DNA of 23,652 nt, from the IMG/VR virus record IMGVR_UViG_3300025585_000169, positions 1-23,652 of that record. One strand, 5' to 3'. Made by a program: the position numbers and the translations under genes. The notes under the pieces were generated by a model, which had not been told where the DNA came from, made no database searches, and saw only the letters and a list, made by a program, of their open reading frames with translations. This stretch comes from a virus. Numbering within the stretch: position 1 is the first letter of the stretch; each line of letters starts with the position of its first letter. Below are positions 15,404-19,817 of the stretch, piece after piece.

Positions 15404-15479
15404 ACCAAGCGAATATGTAAAGAATGACGGATAGGGCAATGATTAGCCCTATCACTAAAATTCCGATGATGAGTGCCAA
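15351..15479 (-). CDS. 42-aa single-pass membrane peptide
   Basis: An open frame two bases after the 82-aa gene. TTG at 15479 is the best standard start; an AGGA site is better spaced for an ATT at 15485, so the start is uncertain. Residues 2-26 (ALIIGILVIGLIIALSVILY) form one strong membrane helix, followed by a charged tail (ETTKDSHDYNSKRKND). The frame overlaps the start of the HNH gene by 53 bases. Helix quality and position in the operon support a real gene. Function unknown; a membrane-directed early protein is possible. Confidence 0.5.
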   Translation of the reverse strand: MALIIGILVIGLIIALSVILYIFAWYETTKDSHDYNSKRKND

Positions 15480-15480
15480 G

Positions 15481-15729
15481 TTAATCTTGTAAGTCCTGAA
15501 TCATTTTTTGATGATGATCTGGGACTAACCTTTTAACCTTCAGATAAAGATTGTGGTCAGAATCGAAAGTTATATCGTCCTCACCATCAAAGATGTTTAT
15601 ATCGTAATCGTCAGCTAATCCCACATCAGGATCGCCCGGCTCAAACGTATAAAAAACATCAACAGGACCGTCATCAGTTTCGTACTCAAAACTTCCGGTC
15701 GAGTACCTTAATGCGTCAATGCGTTTCAT
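15481..15729 (-). CDS. Acidic hypothetical protein, 82 aa
   Basis: 82 residues, strongly acidic in the middle (DDYDINIFDGEDDITFDSDH), starting MKRIDALRYSTGSFEYETDD. The start overlaps the upstream stop (ATGA), so it is coupled to the 114-aa gene. The short beta-prone N-terminus and acidic centre resemble DNA-mimic-like or small regulatory phage proteins only in composition. No family recognised. The acidic character is noted because several anti-defence proteins are acidic DNA mimics, but there is no direct support for that here. Confidence 0.65.
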   Translation of the reverse strand: MKRIDALRYSTGSFEYETDDGPVDVFYTFEPGDPDVGLADDYDINIFDGEDDITFDSDHNLYLKVKRLVPDHHQKMIQDLQD

Positions 15730-16070
15730 TTCATGACCTTTCCAATCTCGGCAGCGGCTCTTACGATTGCGCGTCTGGTGGAGGCGTACGGGTCAGTGTC
15801 TTGATCAAATATTTGAATTGCTGTTACTTTCTCTGTTGATGCCCATGCTTCACTTAAGCTGTTGGTGATATGAATGCCTAACTTCACAGCCAGCCGTAGT
15901 GCCTCGCCATCGTCAGTAAGGGGGTTCCATTCAAACCCAGTGAGCATGTTGTGGTTGTCGTAAGGTACATTGAAATACCAACGCTCTTGCTTGAAGTTGT
16001 GGTCGCGTTCCCATCGTCCTTCAATCCCAGCCGCCTTAGCTGCTAGTTCCAGTAGTTCTCTGTCACTCAT
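15726..16070 (-). CDS. Conserved phage hypothetical protein, 114 aa
   Basis: 114 residues from ATG 16070, whose ATGA overlap with the upstream stop decides the start; the GTG nine bases upstream is less likely. The pattern SDRELLELAAKAAGIEG, then FEWNPLTDDGEALRLAVKLG, and near the end STRRAIVRAAAEIGKVMK is one I recognise from phages and prophages of Burkholderiales. No function is known to me. The N-terminal helix plus the C-terminal RRAIVRAAAEIG helix look like a small protein-binding fold. It belongs to a tightly overlapped run with the winged-helix gene. Confidence 0.7.
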   Translation of the reverse strand: MSDRELLELAAKAAGIEGRWERDHNFKQERWYFNVPYDNHNMLTGFEWNPLTDDGEALRLAVKLGIHITNSLSEAWASTEKVTAIQIFDQDTDPYASTRRAIVRAAAEIGKVMK

Positions 16071-16348
16071 ACTGACCACTCCCTCTCGTTACGACCTTTG
16101 GAAGATTTGACAATGTTTCCTGTGAGTTTGACAAGCCCCATCTTCTGAAGCTCTGGAAGACGCCTGGAAACCGCAGAACTCTCCAGATTAAGACGAGAGG
16201 CAATCCCGTCCTTCCCCATTGGTCCGTGAGTTGATAGGCAATCCACAATCATCGCGAAATGCTTTTCTGGTTGGAATTGTTCAGCAGCCTCGAAAGAGGT
16301 GACTGGATCGGTTGATCGTGCGCGTTTAAAAAGGTCAAAAAGTTTCAT
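16067..16348 (-). CDS. Winged-helix DNA-binding protein
   Basis: 93 residues. ATG 16348 was chosen because AGGAG sits seven bases upstream; an in-frame GTG at 16414 would add 22 residues of low-complexity sequence. The N-terminus RARSTDPVTSFEAAEQF is a signature of small phage winged-helix proteins. It is followed by HFAMIVDCLSTHGPMGKDGI, then a recognition helix region SSAVSRRLPELQKMGLVKLT, and a basic wing SSKGRNEREWSV. It probably binds DNA as a regulator of the leftward arm or of replication. It lies after a 116-base gap that contains a direct repeat, so it may have its own promoter. Confidence 0.75.
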   Translation of the reverse strand: MKLFDLFKRARSTDPVTSFEAAEQFQPEKHFAMIVDCLSTHGPMGKDGIASRLNLESSAVSRRLPELQKMGLVKLTGNIVKSSKGRNEREWSV

Positions 16349-16383
16349 TGCTACTCCTAAAGTTTGAGGTACTAGGTCTGCGT

Positions 16384-16415
16384 CTGTGCTTGTCACCATT
16401 ACAGTGCTGGTCACC
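16384..16415. repeat. 14-bp imperfect direct repeat upstream of winged-helix gene
   Basis: CTGTGCTTGTCACC (16384-16397) and CAGTGCTGGTCACC (16402-16415) match at 12 of 14 positions with starts 18 bases apart. They lie in the 116-base gap between the 45-aa gene and the winged-helix gene, 36 bases or more from its start. They could be binding sites for that protein. They could also be chance. Confidence 0.4.
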
Positions 16416-16464
16416 GGCAGCTTTCCCGATAAGGCACAGCATCCGTCCGTTCCCTCAGTTAAGT

Positions 16465-16602
16465 TTACTCTGTTTTTTGTTCTTGTGCAGCTTTTTGTTG
16501 CCCAATTTTTTGAAGCAACAGGAAAGCCCCTGACTTCGTGGGAAGTTCTCCCAAGATGTTCATCAAATACACGATTTCGTTTTCTTCAAGTTCAAGTTTC
16601 AT
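16465..16602 (-). CDS. Small conserved phage protein, 45 aa
   Basis: 45 residues from ATG 16602, with GAGGT five bases upstream; upstream in-frame extension lies inside the ssb gene. The product MKLELEENEIVYLMNILGEL, then PTKSGAFLLLQKIGQQKAAQ, is a two-helix protein that I recognise as a widespread small family in phages and prophages. No function known. It follows ssb by seven bases and so belongs to the recombination unit. The gap after its stop may mark the end of that unit. Confidence 0.7.
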   Translation of the reverse strand: MKLELEENEIVYLMNILGELPTKSGAFLLLQKIGQQKAAQEQKTE

Positions 16603-16609
16603 AGTTACC

Positions 16610-17023
16610 TCAGAACGGGATTTGGTCGTCAATTTTGTCGTCATCTTCAAGCTGTGGCAAGCCTTCATACTTTTCAGGCTTTTCCTTATTTTCTGGACGC
16701 TTCAAGATTGTCATTTCGCTACAAATTATTGAAGTTGAATTGATCTCCACTCCTTTCTTGTTTAGGTACTTTTCATATTTGATCGTTCCCTCGACATAGA
16801 CGAGTGCTCCCTTCTTCATATACTGACCAACAATGTCAGCCAGCTTATCAAAGAAGGTCAGACGATGCCACTCGGTGCTCTCGATCAGATCGCCGTTCTT
16901 GTCTTTCCGGCGCGAGGTGGTGGCTAGGGTTGCGTTTGCAATGGGTTTACCTGCCGCGCTATAACGCACTTCAGGGTCTTGACCGACATTGCCTACTAGA
17001 TGAACTTTACAGACGCTTGCCAT
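16610..17023 (-). CDS. ssb: Single-stranded DNA-binding protein
   Basis: 137 residues from ATG 17023, preceded by AAGGA. The OB-fold is clear: CKVHLVGNVGQDPEVRYSAA, then PIANATLATTSRRKD, ESTEWHRLTFFDKLADIVGQ, YMKKGALVYVEGTIKYEKYL. The C-terminus ends DDQIPF, the acidic tip through which SSB recruits partner enzymes. It coats single-stranded DNA in replication and recombination. The start overlaps the exonuclease gene by 17 bases. With ERF and the exonuclease it forms a complete recombination unit. Confidence 0.94.
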   Translation of the reverse strand: MASVCKVHLVGNVGQDPEVRYSAAGKPIANATLATTSRRKDKNGDLIESTEWHRLTFFDKLADIVGQYMKKGALVYVEGTIKYEKYLNKKGVEINSTSIICSEMTILKRPENKEKPEKYEGLPQLEDDDKIDDQIPF

Positions 17024-17642
17024 TTTTTTCCTTAATCTCATTGAGTTTTTGAATCATATTTTCCAGGTCTTTTAAGAATGTCCTAACCTCATCCTCCATT
17101 TGTTTGATTTTTTCTTCGTCACGATGCAACCTCTTGACGAACAACTGAAGACCCTCTGGTGCTCGATCATCGAAGCAAACGTAATCACACCATTTGCGAC
17201 CAGTACAGCACATTTGCCAAAACATTTGCGCCTGGTGGTCTGGGTCAATCCTGTCGTTCAGAATCGAATCAAGGTGATTGTGAATCTCTTTACACTTGAT
17301 CTCAACGAGACCGTGTTCTCCCACGAGACCATCAGGTGAGCATCCCGAAAACGGAATAGTCGGATGCTCGACCCAAGCGACTTGTTCGACTGAGGTAAGG
17401 TTTTCTGCTTCGTAAGCTGCTCGGGCGATTGGCTCAATTTCTGTTCCTCTTTGCATGGCTTGTGATGTAAAAAACTCGGTTGGCTCACCAGTCATTCGTT
17501 CACAAAGTAACTGAGCCATGTACTTAGCCCTACTTGATGCTGGCGCACCTGACTTTACTTTTGCAAGAAGCTCTGCCATGCGGGAGGCACTCACCTTGCC
17601 TAACCTGAGCAACTTCCATGCTTCACTGCCCTGTTCAATCAT
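17007..17642 (-). CDS. YqaJ-type 5'-3' exonuclease (lambda Exo-like)
   Basis: 211 residues from ATG 17642, with AGGAG nine bases upstream; TTG 17648 is an alternative. The PD-(D/E)XK core is visible: RGTEIEP (Glu68, Glu70), SPDGL with Asp104, and LVEIKC with Glu114 and Lys116. WQMCCTGRKWCDYVCFDDRA is the conserved segment after the active site. The family resects one DNA strand from ends so the annealing protein can load. It overlaps the ERF gene by eight bases, which fits functional pairing. The last about 35 residues are a Lys/Glu-rich helix. Confidence 0.88.
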   Translation of the reverse strand: MIEQGSEAWKLLRLGKVSASRMAELLAKVKSGAPASSRAKYMAQLLCERMTGEPTEFFTSQAMQRGTEIEPIARAAYEAENLTSVEQVAWVEHPTIPFSGCSPDGLVGEHGLVEIKCKEIHNHLDSILNDRIDPDHQAQMFWQMCCTGRKWCDYVCFDDRAPEGLQLFVKRLHRDEEKIKQMEDEVRTFLKDLENMIQKLNEIKEKNGKRL

Positions 17643-18216
17643 TTGCAAGTGCTCCTACCAAAACCTTCTCTTGTTCTGCTGTCAGAGCAAAAGTCTCTCT
17701 CAACTTGTCTGTGGTGTACGCGCCTTCTTTTATCTTCTGGATTGCTTGGGTCAGGCGACTGTTTTCGATTGAAGGTTTCTTTCTGGCGACTTCATGCGTG
17801 TGTGCGTCTGCATCGTTATCACCTTCTGTGGGGATTGCAAACGTCTGAAACGCCATGTATTTATAGGCTGCTGACATGGCTTTGTTGGTTGCCTTGTCTC
17901 CGCTATCCATCGCTTCGCCAAACGTCCTAGCGGTGTGTTTAGAGCCATCCTCTGCGGATACCAGATCAAACTCTGCCTCTACGGTGACATAGAACAAAGC
18001 CCCACCGGATTTCGAGGTACGTTCTTCACAAGTCCTGCCCAACATTCTCGGAACAATCACTAGACCATTCTGAGCCATGATTGAAGACAGGACGTTGTAA
18101 ACAGCGTCAATTCCTCGGAACTTGTATCCAGCGCCTTGTGTGTTTGTTGAGGATTTTGCGATGCCAATTTTGCAGAGTTCTGCTTGGACTGCGTTGATTG
18201 CTTGATAGACTTTCAT
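17635..18216 (-). CDS. erf: ERF-family single-strand annealing protein
   Basis: 193 residues with the extended ribosome site AGGAGTAGTA immediately before the ATG. N-terminal MKVYQAINAVQAELCKIGIA, then YKFRGIDAVYNVLSSIMAQN, and the core SGDKATNKAMSAAYKYMAFQ followed by FAIPTEGDND are characteristic of ERF proteins. The family anneals complementary single strands during phage recombination and genome circularisation. The C-terminal about 40 residues are variable. It is immediately followed by its exonuclease partner and SSB. Confidence 0.92.
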   Translation of the reverse strand: MKVYQAINAVQAELCKIGIAKSSTNTQGAGYKFRGIDAVYNVLSSIMAQNGLVIVPRMLGRTCEERTSKSGGALFYVTVEAEFDLVSAEDGSKHTARTFGEAMDSGDKATNKAMSAAYKYMAFQTFAIPTEGDNDADAHTHEVARKKPSIENSRLTQAIQKIKEGAYTTDKLRETFALTAEQEKVLVGALAND

Positions 18217-18226
18217 TACTACTCCT

Positions 18227-18430
18227 TTAAGTTAAATTATCAATCTGTTTCTTCAATGCCGTGACTTCAGCTTTGTGGTCTTCAGATTGAAATTGCATCA
18301 TAGTACAAATTTCACGGATTTTCTGCTCCAACATTCCTACTCGATAAGCAAGACGATCTTCTGCCTGTCCTTCACGATAGTGAATGTCTGAGGTTTGTTT
18401 AATGCTGTTGATGATGTATTCAGGGTTCAT
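18227..18430 (-). CDS. Coiled-coil hypothetical protein, 67 aa
   Basis: 67 residues, with GGAG eight bases upstream of ATG 18430. It is helical throughout (IKQTSDIHYREGQAEDRLAY, then VGMLEQKIREICTMMQFQSE, HKAEVTALKKQIDNL) with heptad spacing that suggests a dimeric coiled coil. No motif for enzymatic activity. It lies between the microprotein cluster and erf. Similar short coiled-coil proteins precede recombination genes in other phages, but I cannot name the family. Confidence 0.62.
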   Translation of the reverse strand: MNPEYIINSIKQTSDIHYREGQAEDRLAYRVGMLEQKIREICTMMQFQSEDHKAEVTALKKQIDNLT

Positions 18431-18434
18431 TTTT

Positions 18435-18569
18435 TTATCTCCACAAATCTAAACGATCCCAAGTTATATCTAAAGATTGATGTTTGTTGCATTTTTTACA
18501 CTTTCTTTTCATATCAAATAAAGAATAATATATCCATCTGTGCAAACCTATTTTGCATAAGAAATTCAT
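18435..18569 (-). CDS. 44-aa CxxC microprotein
   Basis: A short frame with GGAG before ATG 18569, which overlaps the previous stop by four bases (ATGA). The product MNFLCKIGLHRWIYYSLFDM, then KRKCKKCNKHQSL, contains one early Cys-His pair (C5, H10) and a C-x-x-C knuckle (C24, C27), a possible zinc site. Small phage proteins beginning with a LCKIGLH-like element and a CxxC knuckle are familiar to me, but without a known function. It probably binds nucleic acid or protein. Coupled start and good ribosome site support translation. Confidence 0.62.
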   Translation of the reverse strand: MNFLCKIGLHRWIYYSLFDMKRKCKKCNKHQSLDITWDRLDLWR

Positions 18570-18718
18570 TTTTTCTCCACATAGTTTGCTAATAGCCATT
18601 TGTCACCCAAGGAACGCACAGAACGAACCCAGGCGCGTTGATTGTGGCGATTCTGTTCTCTGGGTATGTAGTCAACATTAAAGAGCCTACGGACTGTTTT
18701 AAGGGCTTGTGTTTTCAT
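18566..18718 (-). CDS. 50-aa conserved microprotein
   Basis: A short frame, ATG 18718 to TGA 18566-18568. The product is MKTQALKTVRRLFNVDYIPR, then EQNRHNQRAWVRSVRSLGDK, WLLANYVEKK. The central NQRAWVRSVRSLGDKWLLA is a pattern I recognise from small proteins of many phages and prophages. It is basic and helical. The start overlaps the stop of the 25-aa gene as TAATG, and its own stop overlaps the next start as ATGA, so this is an unbroken coupled chain. Function unknown. Confidence 0.68.
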   Translation of the reverse strand: MKTQALKTVRRLFNVDYIPREQNRHNQRAWVRSVRSLGDKWLLANYVEKK

Positions 18719-18795
18719 TAGCCTCTCCATGCAAACATGACACCGATGGCGATCATGGAAAGGATTGTGATGATTGCTGAGATTGTTTCTTTCAT
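18718..18795 (-). CDS. 25-aa membrane microprotein, first gene of leftward operon
   Basis: ATG 18795 has AGGAGTAGCAA directly upstream, the same extended site used by erf and other genes here. The product MKETISAIITILSMIAIGVM, then FAWRG, is a single hydrophobic helix with a charged start and end. It ends TAA overlapping the next ATG (TAATG). The strong ribosome site and the overlap make chance unlikely despite its size. It is the first gene after the candidate leftward promoter. A membrane-targeting or leader role is possible; function unknown. Confidence 0.58.
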   Translation of the reverse strand: MKETISAIITILSMIAIGVMFAWRG

Positions 18796-18805
18796 TTGCT
18801 ACTCC

Positions 18806-18909
18806 TTGTTAAAACCTGTTAAGGTCTAGTAATCTTAACGACTTGTTAAGTATCTTGTCTAGTGGTTTTCCCTAATCCCGACTGATTTGTTAAGGTTACA
18901 ATGTTAAGG
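18806..18909. promoter_or_regulatory. Divergent control region with GTTAAGG operator-like repeats
   Basis: Copies of GTTAAG(G) occur at 18818-18824, 18845-18850, 18889-18895 and 18903-18909. There is an inverted copy at 18834-18839 and a degenerate copy (GTTAAAA) at 18808-18814. The copies at 18834-18839 and 18845-18850 form a 17-bp dyad, the size of a lambdoid operator. The two right-hand copies are 14 bases apart and flank a -10-like TACAAT (18897-18902) for rightward transcription. The Cro-like protein encoded at 19238 is the obvious candidate to bind here. Confidence 0.55.
18832..18861 (-). promoter_or_regulatory. Candidate leftward early promoter
   Basis: On the - strand, TAGACA (18861-18856, 5 of 6 bases of the -35 consensus) is followed after 18 bases by TAAGAT (18837-18832, 4 of 6 of the -10 consensus). 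This would start transcription near 18825, about 30 bases before the first ATG at 18795. The dyad CTTAAC-GACTT-GTTAAG (18834-18850) lies inside it, so a bound regulator would block RNA polymerase. Confidence 0.5.
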
Positions 18910-19221
18910 CTGGTCAGAAAAGGGTTAGCGCCTTGTGGCTCAATGTGTCAAATTTCAACCACCACTCTGCTTTATGAGGCTGACCAGCACCAACACGCAT
19001 GGGGATTGGCTGACTTGCACCAGTTCCGAAAGGATAGGGTGGCGGAAACGCCGGGAACGCCCAACAGTCCCCAGCCGTGTTGGTGGCAACGTAGCCATAA
19101 CGGATGACGCTTAGTCTGTGGATTCACGGATGATGCGCCCATCGAGGTCGGGAGCCGACTTTCAAAGGCTGTAACCTTGGGAACCCGTGCGGGACTGGAT
19201 GCATACAGTCTGCCACCAACA
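18909..19221 (+). ncRNA. Putative structured RNA / long leader before Cro-like gene
   Basis: More than 300 bases without a credible protein. Complementary segments read directly: GCTGGTCAG (18909-18917) with CTGACCAGC (18980-18988). ACCAACACG (18989-18997) with CGTGTTGGT (19076-19084), extended inside by TGGGGA/TCCCCA (19000-19005, 19068-19073). GGCG-GAAA-CGCC (19041-19052) with a GNRA loop. GTCGG-GAG-CCGAC (19147-19159). GACTG/CAGTC (19193-19197, 19206-19210). TGTTGGTGGCA (19078-19088) also pairs perfectly with TGCCACCAACA (19211-19221), excluding the second helix. Base composition is richer in G+C than the flanking genes. It resembles no riboswitch or ribozyme that I know. It may be a leader of the cro-like mRNA or a separate small RNA. 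Confidence 0.42.
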
Positions 19222-19237
19222 ACCTTTAAGGAAAACC

Positions 19238-19456
19238 ATGAATTTACAAAAAGCCATTGAAATCGCCGGATCAAAGAGTAAACTGGCGACCCTTCTCGGA
19301 GTGTCTCGCGCTGCTGTTACTCAGTGGGACGAACTTCCTGAGAAGCGTATCAACCAGCTCAAGGAAATCAACGAATGGCAAACCCATTTCAGTGGCGAAC
19401 AGGCGAACAATCCATTGGTGTCGAACTCCAACGTCAGCGAGACAAGTCCACAATGA
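19238..19456 (+). CDS. Cro-like / YdaS-type DNA-binding regulator
   Basis: 72 residues from ATG 19238, with AAGGA (19228-19232) five bases upstream. Residues 1-45 (LQKAIEIAGSKSKLATLLGV, then SRAAVTQWDELPEKRINQLK) contain a compact helix-turn-helix (KLATLLGVSRAAVTQW) as in Cro and YdaS proteins. The C-terminal 25 residues are polar and probably disordered. It is the first protein of the rightward operon, the place of cro in lambdoid phages, so it most likely represses early promoters through the GTTAAGG repeats. No CI-like partner is visible in this window. Confidence 0.8.
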   Translation: MNLQKAIEIAGSKSKLATLLGVSRAAVTQWDELPEKRINQLKEINEWQTHFSGEQANNPLVSNSNVSETSPQ

Positions 19457-19566
19457 CCACGGTTCGCAAGGACGATCAGAATAAAGAAGAAACAATTACC
19501 AAGTTCAGAAAGTCAATCACGATTCTTCCGTCAGTACATCGTTTACCAAGCAAGGCAAAGATATGA
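19453..19566 (+). CDS. 37-aa hypothetical peptide
   Basis: The ATG at 19453 overlaps the regulator stop (ATGA) and the stop overlaps the next start (ATGA). The product MTTVRKDDQNKEETITKFRK, then SITILPSVHRLPSKAKI, is basic and polar with no recognised motif. There is no clear ribosome site; translation would depend on coupling. It may be a real small protein or only a link carrying ribosomes to the next gene. Confidence 0.42.
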   Translation: MTTVRKDDQNKEETITKFRKSITILPSVHRLPSKAKI

Positions 19567-19706
19567 AAAAACTCATCGCGGTTTACCTAACAGTCCTGGC
19601 ATCAACAGCATGGGCTTGCACGACTCACACGGTTGTCTCCGGTGGTCGGATCGTCACTTGTACGACCTGCTGTTACGGAAGTAATTGCACAACCAACTGT
19701 TTTTAA
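19563..19706 (+). CDS. 47-aa secreted Cys-rich peptide
   Basis: A short frame, ATG 19563 to TAA 19704-19706, overlapping the previous stop (ATGA). MKKLIAVYLTVLASTAWAC is a signal sequence with cleavage probably after TAWA (residue 18). The Cys at 19 could alternatively be lipidated, although AWAC is a poor lipobox. The mature part has six cysteines (CTTHTVV, VTCTTCCYGSNCTTNC) in 29 residues, so it probably folds in the periplasm with disulfides. I recall similar small Cys-rich signal-peptide proteins in aquatic phages. An early gene exporting a disulfide-rich peptide may act on the envelope or exclude other phages; that is inference. Confidence 0.62.
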   Translation: MKKLIAVYLTVLASTAWACTTHTVVSGGRIVTCTTCCYGSNCTTNCF

Positions 19707-19719
19707 TATAGAATGTTTT

Positions 19720-19787
19720 GAAACACGGCTAGGTCTGAAGTCATGAGCAGACCGAAAAGGGTTACACCTTCCCCTGCCGATTGTTTC
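19720..19787 (+). ncRNA. Compact three-way-junction RNA element before replication gene
   Basis: In the 111-base gap before the replication gene, GAAACACGGC (19720-19729) pairs with GCCG-AT-TGTTTC (19776-19787; AT is a two-base bulge) to close a domain. Inside are GGTCTG/CAGACC (19732-19737, 19748-19753) and AAGG/CCTT (19757-19760, 19767-19770) or, alternatively, GGG/CCC. This gives two hairpins on one closing stem in 68 bases. It does not match a riboswitch or ribozyme core known to me. Likely roles are antitermination (compare the put sites of HK022 in size and plan, not sequence), RNA processing or control of the downstream gene. Confidence 0.42.
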
Positions 19788-19817
19788 TTCTAAAGGTGGT
19801 AAAAAAGGTGAAATTCA

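Noticed and set aside
16063-16248. Short - strand frame overlapping the winged-helix gene
   Set aside because: Lies entirely within the well-supported winged-helix frame and shows no motif or start signal.
18901-19107. 68-residue + strand frame starting at ATG 18901
   Set aside because: It has an AAGG five bases upstream, but composition is odd (many Trp, His, Cys), no family resemblance is seen, and the stretch is dominated by complementary segments better explained as RNA structure.
18909-19221. Known riboswitch, group I intron or tmRNA
   Set aside because: No match seen to cobalamin, c-di-GMP, TPP, glycine or guanidine cores, nor to group I P7/P3 elements; no interrupted gene or tag peptide is present.
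18972-19274. 100-residue - strand frame across the leader region
   Set aside because: No ribosome site, Trp/Cys/Ser-rich composition, and it runs into the start of the Cro-like gene on the opposite strand; it looks like a shadow of structured RNA.
19720-19787. Hammerhead or other small self-cleaving ribozyme
   Set aside because: CTGA and GAAA occur in the element, but the CTGATGA core and correctly placed cleavage site are missing.
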